DNA of 6,064 nucleotides from Ruminococcaceae bacterium UBA2806 (GCA_002351795.1 DEHG01000092.1:4404-10467); one strand, 5' to 3'; counted from the first letter of the stretch, positions 1-5,242 are shown. Translations and numbers: made by a program. Notes: generated from the letters alone by a model not told the origin.

Positions 1-14
1 AAGCATTGGAATAA

Positions 15-23
15 TGGTATAAT
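15..23 (+). promoter_or_regulatory. Extended -10 promoter element for the rpsF operon
   Basis: A perfect TATAAT hexamer lies at 18-23 and is preceded by TGG at 15-17, giving the extended -10 form TGnTATAAT. The matching -35 element would fall at or before the left edge of the window and cannot be seen. Transcription would start near base 30, about 70 bases ahead of the rpsF start codon. No other promoter is obvious before rpsF, so this probably drives rpsF, ssb and rpsR together. Confidence 0.75.
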
Positions 24-29
24 TCAAAT

Positions 30-45
30 GTTATGTGTACATAAC
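30..45. promoter_or_regulatory. Perfect inverted repeat at the rpsF transcription start; possible operator or 5' hairpin
   Basis: GTTATGT and ACATAAC form perfect 7-base arms around a 2-base centre. The repeat starts 6 bases after the -10 hexamer, so it covers the predicted transcription start. That position suits a repressor operator. As RNA it could instead fold as a 6-bp stem with a UGUA loop at the extreme 5' end. I do not recognise it as a LexA, Rex, NrdR or CcpA site, so no regulator is named. Confidence 0.45.
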
Positions 46-51
46 ATCCTT

Positions 52-72
52 GCTGCTGACGAGTGCAGCAGC
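52..72 (+). promoter_or_regulatory. Leader hairpin upstream of rpsF
   Basis: GCTGCTG at 52-58 pairs perfectly with CAGCAGC at 66-72 around a 7-base loop, in the untranslated leader about 12 bases before the rpsF ribosome binding site. Leaders of rpsF in many bacteria bind the S6:S18 complex for feedback control, so such a role is plausible here. The CCG signature I associate with that motif is not seen in this leader, so homology to it is unproven. Confidence 0.4.
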
Positions 73-99
73 CATAAGTCCAGAAGGAGGTGCAAAAAA

Positions 100-393
100 A
101 TGGCAGTTATCAATTCTTACGAGGCCGTTTACGTTGTTTCTTTGAAGCAGGGTGAAGAGGCTGTAGCAGAAACTGTTAATAAGTTCAAGGGTCTTATCGA
201 GAAGAACGGTACTCTTGAGAGCGTTGACGAGTGGGGCAAGAGAAGACTTGCTTATCCTATCAATAAGGAGACAGACGCTTTCTATGTGCTTTTCAGCTTC
301 AAGTCAGAAGCAGAGTTGCCCGCAGAGCTTGACAGAGTTGCAAAGATCACAGACGGTGTTCTCCGTTCAATGATCGTTAAGAAGGAAGCTTGA
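100..393 (+). CDS. rpsF: 30S ribosomal protein S6
   Basis: S6 is a small-subunit protein that binds the platform of 16S rRNA as a heterodimer with S18, whose gene is the third in this operon. The 97-residue product has the usual family length. The conserved core EWGKRRLAYPINK is at residues 44-56, followed by a YVLFSF strand and the C-terminal LRSMIVK segment (88-94) typical of S6. The frame is open back to an ATG at 28, but I chose the ATG at 100: it begins the family-like MAVINSYEAVYVV and is preceded by a near-perfect AAGGAGGTG at 84-92, with 7 bases between. The upstream ATG has no ribosome binding site and lies at the predicted transcription start. ssb follows after 15 bases with its own ribosome binding site. 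Confidence 0.97.
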   Translation: MAVINSYEAVYVVSLKQGEEAVAETVNKFKGLIEKNGTLESVDEWGKRRLAYPINKETDAFYVLFSFKSEAELPAELDRVAKITDGVLRSMIVKKEA

Positions 394-408
394 TTAAGGA
401 GGCAAAAA

Positions 409-894
409 ATGAATATTGTATCTTTAATAGGCAGACTTACCGCTGATCCGGAACTCAAGCATACACAGTCCGGCACTGCAATGACAAGATTTACATTAGC
501 TGTTGACAGAGCCTATACAAAACCGGGTGAAGAAAAGCAGGCTGATTTTATCACGATCGTTGCATGGCAGCAGAAGGCTGAATTTGTATGTAAATATTTT
601 TCTAAAGGCCGCCGCATGGCTTTGACAGGTTCTATCCGTACAGGTTCATATACCGCTCAGGATGGAAGCAAGCGTTATACAACGGAAGTATTTGCAGATA
701 ATATTGAGTTTTGCGATTCCAAAAAGGATTTCTCGCCGTCAGATAGCGGATATGGCGAAGGAAACAGCTACAACAGCTACAGCAATAACAGGCAGTCATC
801 TTACCGTTCGGAACCGGCTCCCGCTCCGTCTTATTCATCGGGGAATGTGGAGGATTATTCCGGAACACTGACAGATGATGATCTGCCCTTTTAA
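409..894 (+). CDS. ssb: Single-stranded DNA-binding protein SSB
   Basis: SSB coats single-stranded DNA in replication, repair and recombination and recruits partner proteins through its acidic C-terminal tip. The 161-residue product starts MNIVSLIGRLTADPELK, the usual beginning of the OB fold, which runs to about residue 104 and includes FITIVAW around 48-53. A Ser/Asn/Tyr-rich linker with a short PAPAPS stretch covers about 105-150, and the protein ends in the canonical tip DDDLPF. The length is normal for a bacterial tetrameric SSB. TAAGGAGG at 395-402 precedes the ATG by 6 bases. The gene sits between rpsF and rpsR, the arrangement normal in Bacillota, which couples SSB supply to ribosomal protein transcription. 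This is probably the main replicative SSB rather than a mobile-element copy. Confidence 0.97.
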   Translation: MNIVSLIGRLTADPELKHTQSGTAMTRFTLAVDRAYTKPGEEKQADFITIVAWQQKAEFVCKYFSKGRRMALTGSIRTGSYTAQDGSKRYTTEVFADNIEFCDSKKDFSPSDSGYGEGNSYNSYSNNRQSSYRSEPAPAPSYSSGNVEDYSGTLTDDDLPF

Positions 895-918
895 CCTAAA
901 GTAAAGGAGGAACATCCG

Positions 919-1170
919 ATGGCTGAAAGAGTCGAAAGAGATAACCGCAGAGGCGGCCGCAAGGGTCGTAAAAAGGTTTGTGCATTTTGTGTAGATAAGG
1001 TTGACGTAATCGATTATAAGGATATATCCAGACTTCGTCGTTTTATTTCCGAGAGAGCTAAGATTCTTCCCCGCAGAGTAACAGGTACTTGCGCTCGTCA
1101 TCAGCGTGAGCTTACAGTTGCTATCAAGCGTGCAAGATATCTTTCACTGCTTCCCTATACAAGTGACTGA
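919..1170 (+). CDS. rpsR: 30S ribosomal protein S18, zinc-binding (C+) form
   Basis: S18 is the partner of S6 on the small-subunit platform. The 83-residue product has a basic Arg/Gly/Lys-rich N-terminus (1-19), then the S18 core with IDYKD (31-35), RRFISERAKILPRRVTGT (40-57) and AIKRARYLSLLPY (68-80). It keeps C21 and C24 as CAFC, and C58 and H61 as CARH, the four ligands expected of a zinc-binding C+ S18. In many bacteria, including Bacillus subtilis, these positions are replaced. AAAGGAGG at 903-910 precedes the ATG by 8 bases. This is the last gene of the operon: 24 bases follow ssb, and a terminator lies 46 bases downstream. Confidence 0.97.
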   Translation: MAERVERDNRRGGRKGRKKVCAFCVDKVDVIDYKDISRLRRFISERAKILPRRVTGTCARHQRELTVAIKRARYLSLLPYTSD

Positions 1171-1174
1171 TTAT

Positions 1175-1211
1175 ATTAGTTGAAAGTTATGACATTTTAA
1201 TATCAACTAAT
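1175..1211. repeat. 9-bp inverted repeat between rpsR and its terminator
   Basis: ATTAGTTGA at 1175-1183 is perfectly complementary to TCAACTAAT at 1203-1211, with a 19-base loop. It begins 5 bases after the rpsR stop codon and ends 5 bases before the terminator stem. It is AT-rich and lacks a T run, so it is not a terminator itself. It may be a 3' stabilising stem or chance. Confidence 0.4.
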
Positions 1212-1215
1212 TTCC

Positions 1216-1244
1216 GACCGGTGCATTGCATCGGTCTTTTTTTT
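1216..1244 (+). terminator. Intrinsic terminator of the rpsF-ssb-rpsR operon
   Basis: GACCGGTGC (1216-1224) pairs with GCATCGGTC (1228-1236) as nine base pairs including one G-U, around an ATT loop. It is followed immediately by eight T residues (1237-1244). This is a textbook rho-independent terminator, 46 bases past the rpsR stop codon. Confidence 0.93.
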
Positions 1245-1260
1245 ACATATATACAAACAT

Positions 1261-1293
1261 ACACAGCCCCCGCAATAAATACGGGAGCTGTGT
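1261..1293 (-). terminator. Probable terminator for the minus-strand repeat-protein gene
   Basis: ACACAGCCCCCG (1261-1272) pairs with CGGGAGCTGTGT (1282-1293) at 11 of 12 positions around a 9-base loop. It lies 55 bases beyond the stop codon of the minus-strand ORF that ends at 1348. On the minus strand the tail is only moderately T-rich, and on the plus strand four T residues complete the stem and follow it, so it may work weakly in both directions. With the rpsR terminator it separates two convergent transcripts. Confidence 0.6.
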
Positions 1294-1347
1294 TTTGGGA
1301 AGCTTTAAATAAAAACCTGTATGCTTTATTAATATCAAATCAAGCGG

Positions 1348-2379
1348 TTATTTGTAGACAACAACTCTGATGATCTTTTCTGCTTCAAGACCTGTTTCGT
1401 CTGTTGCAAGCATTTTTATCTCATATGTGGTGGCTGCCTCCAGAGTTACAGTCGCAAAATTTCCGCTGCCTCTGGTGAAAAGTTCGCCCCATGTATTGCT
1501 TGAAGCACGTTTTACAAAGAACTCGTAAGTGATTTTGCCTTTACCGCCTGTAGATGAACCGTGGATCGAGAGCTGTGTGCCGCTGCGTATTTTTCTCATA
1601 TCCCAAACCTGGTTATGAACGTCTGCAATATAAATATATGATCCGTTAAGGAATGGTACAGAACCAAATACTTCAACCTCAAACATTTTTTCGGCTGTCT
1701 GACCTGCGCTGTCAACGGCTGTTACCTTAAATTCATAAGTACCTTTGTCATTCGGTCTTACAGCGGCGGAACCGCTTTTCTCGGTAAGCTGCTTATAATT
1801 TTCATTTCCCTTGCGTCTGAAATAGTAAGCATATTTTACCTTGCCCTTGCCGTTTTCGGAAGAACCGGTAAGACGGATGGTACTGCCGATAACCGGGGAC
1901 GGTGCGCTTATTGTCGAAGTATTGACAAATGCATCCGGGTCAACAGCGGTAAACTTCATGATCTTTTCCGCAATAGTGCCGTTAGTGTCTGTTGCCACAA
2001 CTTTGATATCAAAATCAGCTGCTGCAAGGGGAGTAATACTGGCAGCTATGCCGTTGCCTATTTTATTCCAATTTGTATTTATCGAACGCTTGAAATAGAA
2101 AGTGAAAGTTTTTTCATCGGTACCGCCTGTTGCCTTGCCGGTAATGCGTACCTTCTGTCCGATATTGACTTTATCAGCGCTTATTGTTGAGGTGTTTACA
2201 AGGTTATCATAGTGTGTTGTCTTTTTATAGCCGCAGTCGTATTTGCAGGTTTCAATGACATTCAGATCCTTAGCGTCCGGCTTTTTGATAATAATTATCT
2301 CATGTTCTTCATCGTTTTTCAGAACCTTGCTGCATGAGATAATAATGGAATCAGCGAATAAAACAATTGTCTGGATCAT
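1348..2379 (-). CDS. Repeat protein with three Ig-like/triple-tyrosine-type repeats, possibly 5'-truncated
   Basis: The 343-residue product has three imperfect repeats, about residues 61-150, 152-238 and 244-343. Repeats 1 and 2 open with VNTSTISA; all have a GxxVRITG-like strand, an aromatic strand (FTFYFKR, YAYYFRR, YEFFVKR), a Y/F-E/D-I/F-K strand, and a closing D-x-x-G-x-x-AEK motif. I associate such repeats with secreted, multi-domain proteins of Ruminococcus, sometimes labelled triple-tyrosine proteins; that label is tentative. Before them, residues 16-58 look like two Cys-containing ribbon units, the second with CKYDCGY. No clear signal peptide is visible, only a short hydrophobic stretch near 4-15. 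No ribosome binding site precedes the ATG at 2379, and the frame is open back to the stop of the DUF3021 remnant at 2425. I infer it may be the 3' part of a larger surface protein. Function unknown. Confidence 0.6.
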   Translation of the reverse strand: MIQTIVLFADSIIISCSKVLKNDEEHEIIIIKKPDAKDLNVIETCKYDCGYKKTTHYDNLVNTSTISADKVNIGQKVRITGKATGGTDEKTFTFYFKRSINTNWNKIGNGIAASITPLAAADFDIKVVATDTNGTIAEKIMKFTAVDPDAFVNTSTISAPSPVIGSTIRLTGSSENGKGKVKYAYYFRRKGNENYKQLTEKSGSAAVRPNDKGTYEFKVTAVDSAGQTAEKMFEVEVFGSVPFLNGSYIYIADVHNQVWDMRKIRSGTQLSIHGSSTGGKGKITYEFFVKRASSNTWGELFTRGSGNFATVTLEAATTYEIKMLATDETGLEAEKIIRVVVYK

Positions 2380-2424
2380 AATTTGAATTAATTGCTTTGT
2401 TGACTTACAGCTTTCAACAGACAG

Positions 2425-2766
2425 CTAACGTGCAGAATAATCATTCTGCATTTCATTAAGCTCTTTTACCTGCTTTTTATAAACAGCGCAGATAATGAGC
2501 CAGATGATGAAATAAACTACAAGCTGTATACCGGACATGATGAGGCTCTCAGTGATACTCCCTGTCCAGTGCAGCAAAATAGAAAGCGGGATGAAACAAA
2601 TAATTATAATTGCACAATGTACAATCGATGACAGGGCAAGCGGCCACCGATCAATTTCATAGAATGTTATTCCTGCAAAGCATATTGCGCCATATCCGCC
2701 GGATGCGGATATTTGTATCAGAACAGCATTTGCAAGACTTCCGGAATTTGCAACAAGCTCAGATGC
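2425..2766 (-). pseudogene. DUF3021-family membrane protein remnant lacking its N-terminus
   Basis: Reading the minus strand in the frame that ends with the TAG at 2425-2427 gives about 113 residues that look like the C-terminal three quarters of a DUF3021 protein. They start ASELVANSG with NAVLIQ close behind, continue through GAICFAGITFYEIDRWP, then hydrophobic segments around SSIVHCAIIIICFIPL and LVVYFIIWLIICAVY, and end in the basic KKQVKELNEMQ. Such proteins normally begin with a first membrane helix and a short loop, about 40 more residues. Here that part is absent: upstream, the same frame runs into sequence that codes for the LytTR protein in a different frame. No ATG, GTG or TTG with a ribosome binding site precedes the conserved part. 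DUF3021 genes commonly sit directly after a small LytTR regulator, as here. I read this as a pseudogene left by a deletion. Confidence 0.72.
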
Positions 2767-3056
2767 AAGCGGCTGAGAAGTTTTTCTATGCTTTGAAGTG
2801 AGTGTCTGGCATTGTAAGTACAGTTTGAAGTAACTATCTGAACTGATTTGCCTCTCACTGATATAAAAACTATTTCGGATTCATCTATAACATTGGGGCA
2901 GTTATTTTCATCAAGCACCGTCATTTTTATCGGTTCGATTGTTTTAAGACGTTGGAGAAGCTCTGAGATCTGTTTGTCCTCAGAATTTGAACGTACTATT
3001 ATCTCAATGTCTTCGAGCGTTTCATCTGTTTCAAACCGAATGTTAACATTTTTCAA
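2718..3056 (-). pseudogene. LytTR-family transcriptional regulator, C-terminally truncated
   Basis: Intact small LytTR regulators have about 145-150 residues: a variable N-terminal half and a C-terminal LytTR DNA-binding domain. This frame gives 112. Residues 1-95 fit the family: an N-terminal segment (IRFETDETLEDIEIIVRS), then the start of the DNA-binding domain with SEIVFISVRGKSVQIVTSN, a Tyr/Arg strand and HSLQSIEKLLS. The part that should follow (F-x-R-I-S-R/K-S and the rest of the domain, about 50 residues) is missing. Instead there are about 17 unrelated residues read out of frame from the DUF3021 remnant. The start is TTG at 3056, with GGAGG at 3067-3071, 10 bases upstream; no ATG fits. 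The strong promoter at 3161-3188 points into it. Because the DNA-binding domain is broken, the product is probably non-functional. Confidence 0.72.
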
Positions 3057-3160
3057 TATTATTTTACCTCCGTCCGGTTTTATTGCGGGATGAATGCTTT
3101 ATATGTTAAATATTTGGAATGATGTTTTTTTCTCAGGCAACAATTTCTGAAATTATAAGG

Positions 3161-3188
3161 ATTATACAAAAATAATAAAAACTGTCAA
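3161..3188 (-). promoter_or_regulatory. Consensus SigA promoter for the LytTR remnant
   Basis: On the minus strand, TTGACA (3183-3188) and TATAAT (3161-3166) are separated by 16 bases; both hexamers match the consensus perfectly. Transcription would start near 3154, leaving a leader of nearly 100 bases before the TTG start at 3056. The rest of the space between here and the ribH terminator is AT-rich and shows no gene. Confidence 0.82.
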
Positions 3189-3267
3189 TAAAAATAGTAC
3201 AAGCGGTATTATAAAAGGTATAAACGGTCATAAAATAAAAGTATAGAAATGCTCTCATTTTGTCAAT

Positions 3268-3302
3268 AAAAAAGAGACTGCCGCATAAAGCGGAACAGTC
3301 CC
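3268..3302 (-). terminator. Intrinsic terminator of the yebC-ribH operon
   Basis: On the minus strand GGGACTG (3302-3296), a 2-base bulge and CCGC (3293-3290) pair with GCGG (3284-3281) and CAGTCTC (3280-3274) around a 5-base loop. The stem is followed at once by six T residues (3273-3268). It lies 30 bases beyond the ribH stop codon. Confidence 0.92.
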
Positions 3303-3332
3303 TTTGCTTAACCAATATTATTCAGACAACCT

Positions 3333-3800
3333 TTATCCTTCAATATTCCTGATAAGATCGATCATTTCAAGCGCACCCATTGCACAGTCATAGCCCTTGT
3401 TTCCTGCTTTGGTGCCGGAACGTTCTATAGCCTGTTCAATATTCTCAGTTGTTACAACGCCGAACATAACAGGGATATCGCTGCTCAGGGAAACGTTTGC
3501 GATTCCCTTTGATACTTCGCTGCATACATAATCATAATGAGTTGTACTGCCTCTTATCACAGCACCGAGTGCGATAACTGCATCATATTTTCCGCTGTTT
3601 GCCATTTTGGAAGCAATAAGCGGTATCTCAAAAGCACCGGGAACCCAAGCGACTTCAATGTTATCGGGGTTAACGTTGTGACGGATAAGACAGTCCTCTG
3701 CGCCGCCGAGGAGCTTTGATGTAATAAATTCATTGAATCTTGAAACAACAATGCCTATTCTGACATTTTCGCCTGTCAGGTGACCTTCATAAACCTTCAT
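3333..3800 (-). CDS. ribH: 6,7-dimethyl-8-ribityllumazine synthase
   Basis: RibH condenses 5-amino-6-ribitylaminouracil with 3,4-dihydroxy-2-butanone 4-phosphate to give 6,7-dimethyl-8-ribityllumazine, the penultimate step of riboflavin synthesis. The enzyme is usually a pentamer or a 60-subunit shell. The 155-residue product has the normal length and motifs in order: SRFNE at 20-24 (F22 at the ring-stacking position), VPGAFEIP at 53-60, GAVIRGSTTHYDYV at 79-92 (H88 the expected catalytic His), FGVVTTEN at 113-120, ERSGTKAGNKG at 126-136 (R127 for phosphate binding). GGAGG at 3809-3813, directly after the yebC stop codon, precedes the ATG by 8 bases; the genes are 13 bases apart and clearly co-transcribed. 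No ribD, ribE or ribBA is in the window, so ribH is apart from a classical rib operon. Confidence 0.97.
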   Translation of the reverse strand: MKVYEGHLTGENVRIGIVVSRFNEFITSKLLGGAEDCLIRHNVNPDNIEVAWVPGAFEIPLIASKMANSGKYDAVIALGAVIRGSTTHYDYVCSEVSKGIANVSLSSDIPVMFGVVTTENIEQAIERSGTKAGNKGYDCAMGALEMIDLIRNIEG

Positions 3801-3813
3801 GAGTCAGTCCTCC

Positions 3814-4560
3814 TCAGTCCTCTTCATCGGTTTCAGGCATATCCCAGTTATGGTATACATTCTGAACATCGTCATTATCTTCAAGCATATCTAAAAGCTT
3901 CTGCATTTTGACTGCAGCCTCTTCATCCTCGATGTTTGTATAGGTTGAGGGGATCATGGAAACATCTGCGGAAACAAATTCATATTTGCCGGAAAGTGCC
4001 TCCATAACAGCGCCGAAATCATCAGGCTCGGTGTAGATCTCATATACATCATCGCTTTCTGCGCTGAAATCAGATGCGCCTGCCTCAAGTGCATCCTCCA
4101 TGACCTGTTCCTCATCGTTATCCTCTTTTTCAATAACGAGAAGACCCTTCTGACTGAACATAAACGATACGCAGCCCTGAGTGCCGAGGTTGCCGCCGAA
4201 TTTATCGAAATAGTGACGGATATCGCCTGCTGTACGGTTGCGGTTATCTGTGAGAGTTTCAACAATAACAGCGATACCGCAGGGACCGTAGCCTTCATAT
4301 GTAATTGTTTCGTAATTATCGCCGTCTGCGCTGCCGGCAGCCTTTTTGATTATTCTTTCAATATTTTCATTAGGCACATTATTTGCTTTAGCTTTTGCGA
4401 TACATTCACGCAGCTTTGAATTTGATGACGGATCTGCACCGCCGCCCTCTCTGACAGCTACAGCAAGCTCTCTGCCTATTTTAGTAAACACCTTAGCTCT
4501 TGCGCCGTCTGTTTTTTCCTTTTTCCTTTTGATGGTACTCCATTTAGAATGTCCTGACAT
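3814..4560 (-). CDS. YebC/TACO1-family translation factor (probable transcriptional regulator by older annotation)
   Basis: The 248-residue product is a full-length YebC/TACO1 protein. It starts MSGHSKWSTIKRKKEKTDGARAKVFTKIGRE, with ADPSSNSKLRECIAKAKANNVPNENIERIIKKA at 42-74, YEGYGP at 88-93, ETLTDNRNRT at 101-110, RHYFDKFGGNLG at 115-126, and the closing DVQNVYHNWD at 231-240. Such proteins were long annotated as DNA-binding regulators; later work on the family supports a cytoplasmic role in translation, helping ribosomes through difficult stretches such as polyproline. Two paralogue groups exist, so I give no symbol. AGGAGG at 4571-4576 lies 10 bases before the ATG. The gene has its own promoter at 4647-4675, and ribH follows 13 bases downstream in the same transcript. 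The C-terminal tail is strongly acidic. Confidence 0.95.
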   Translation of the reverse strand: MSGHSKWSTIKRKKEKTDGARAKVFTKIGRELAVAVREGGGADPSSNSKLRECIAKAKANNVPNENIERIIKKAAGSADGDNYETITYEGYGPCGIAVIVETLTDNRNRTAGDIRHYFDKFGGNLGTQGCVSFMFSQKGLLVIEKEDNDEEQVMEDALEAGASDFSAESDDVYEIYTEPDDFGAVMEALSGKYEFVSADVSMIPSTYTNIEDEEAAVKMQKLLDMLEDNDDVQNVYHNWDMPETDEED

Positions 4561-4603
4561 ACTGTTTATTCCTCCTGTAATAGATCATTTATTATCAATC
4601 TGT

Positions 4604-4633
4604 CCGGTCACGCAGTATTTCACCCGTTACCGG
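4604..4633 (-). promoter_or_regulatory. Hairpin in the yebC leader
   Basis: In the yebC 5' leader, CCGGTAACG (4633-4625 on the minus strand) can pair with CGTGACCGG (4612-4604), eight of nine pairs with one A-G mismatch, around a 12-base loop. The hairpin lies between the predicted transcription start near 4640 and the ribosome binding site. It is GC-rich relative to its AT-rich surroundings. It matches no riboswitch I recognise. Confidence 0.4.
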
Positions 4634-4646
4634 TTACATCTTTACT

Positions 4647-4675
4647 ATTCTAACATAATTCCCGTATAATATCAA
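4647..4675 (-). promoter_or_regulatory. Promoter of the yebC-ribH operon
   Basis: On the minus strand TTGATA (4675-4670) and TAGAAT (4652-4647) are separated by 17 bases, and TG sits one base upstream of the -10 as in an extended -10 element. Transcription would start near 4640, giving a leader of about 80 bases before the yebC start codon at 4560. Confidence 0.75.
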
Positions 4676-4726
4676 GTCTTTAATATTTTTATTAATTGAC
4701 ATCATACAGGTTTTTATAAATAACAA

Positions 4727-4755
4727 TTGACAGAAATACCGAACTGCATTAGAAT
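4727..4755 (+). promoter_or_regulatory. Promoter of the rnhA-tcdA pair
   Basis: TTGACA (4727-4732) and TAGAAT (4750-4755) are separated by 17 bases: a perfect -35 and a one-off -10. Transcription would start near 4762, about 40 bases before the rnhA ATG. It is arranged back to back with the yebC promoter, with about 50 bases between the two -35 elements. Confidence 0.8.
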
Positions 4756-4801
4756 GATAATGTATGATTAAATATATAACTGATAAAAAAGGATTGATAA
4801 T

Positions 4802-5242
4802 ATGAAAACAGTTGAGATCTTTACAGACGGAGCGTGCAGCGGAAATCCCGGTCCCGGCGGATGGGGAACGATACTCAGATATAACGGAATTGAAAAAGAG
4901 CTTTCAGGCGGCGAAGCAAATACCACAAATAACCGTATGGAAATGTTAGCGGTTATTGAAGGGCTGAAAGCGCTGAAACAGCCATGCCATGTGATACTGA
5001 CAAGTGATTCACAGTATGTTTGCAACAGTATAACAAAGGGCTGGGCTGCTAAATGGAAGAAAAATAACTGGATCAAATCAGATAAGACAAAAGCTAAAAA
5101 CCCTGAGCTGTGGGAGGAGCTTCTTGATCTTCTTGACAAACATGATGTTGAGATAAAATGGGTGCGTGGGCATAACGGACATCCGGAAAATGAACGCTGC
5201 GATCGTCTTGCCGTTGCTGCTGCCGAAAAATTCAGGAGGTAA
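4802..5242 (+). CDS. rnhA: Ribonuclease HI
   Basis: Type I RNase H cuts the RNA strand of RNA-DNA hybrids, removing R-loops and RNA primers in the cytoplasm. The 146-residue product has the family length and the full catalytic set: D9 in FTDGACSGNPGPGGWG, E47 in TTNNRMEMLA, D69 in TSDSQYV, and D134 in ENERCDRLA, with the conserved H124 in WVRGHNGHPENERCD. The basic stretch WAAKWKKNNWIKSDKTKAKNPELW (81-104) matches the basic protrusion that grips the hybrid in Escherichia coli RNase HI. It is a stand-alone enzyme with no extra hybrid-binding domain. AAAAGGA at 4787-4793 precedes the ATG by 8 bases. The ribosome binding site of the next gene overlaps its last two Arg codons and stop. Confidence 0.97.
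   Translation: MKTVEIFTDGACSGNPGPGGWGTILRYNGIEKELSGGEANTTNNRMEMLAVIEGLKALKQPCHVILTSDSQYVCNSITKGWAAKWKKNNWIKSDKTKAKNPELWEELLDLLDKHDVEIKWVRGHNGHPENERCDRLAVAAAEKFRR

Noticed and set aside
28..99. Upstream ATG at 28 in frame with rpsF, adding 24 residues
   Set aside because: It lies at the predicted transcription start with no ribosome binding site, the extra residues are unlike any S6, and the ATG at 100 has a near-perfect ribosome binding site.
2848..3093. Plus-strand frame of 81 codons opposite the LytTR remnant
   Set aside because: It is antisense to a recognisable LytTR coding frame, has no ribosome binding site and is Ser/Ile-rich low-complexity.
3241..3266. A second minus-strand promoter with TTGACA at 3261-3266 and TATACT downstream
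   Set aside because: The spacing is only about 15 bases, it overlaps the ribH terminator region, and the nearby promoter at 3161-3188 is far better.
3133..3315. Minus-strand frame of 60 codons in the ribH-LytTR gap
   Set aside because: It runs through the ribH terminator stem and the consensus promoter, and its Phe/Tyr/Ile-rich composition is what AT-rich non-coding DNA gives.
4561..4640. FMN riboswitch upstream of yebC-ribH
   Set aside because: Only GGTGAAAT and a nearby CCGGACAG-like string resemble the element. The roughly 130-base multi-stem structure does not fit into an 80-base leader, and its conserved 5' portion is missing.
4696..4724. An additional TTGACA at 4696-4701 upstream of rnhA
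   Set aside because: No -10 hexamer lies at 16-18 bases; the nearest TATAAA is 13 bases away.
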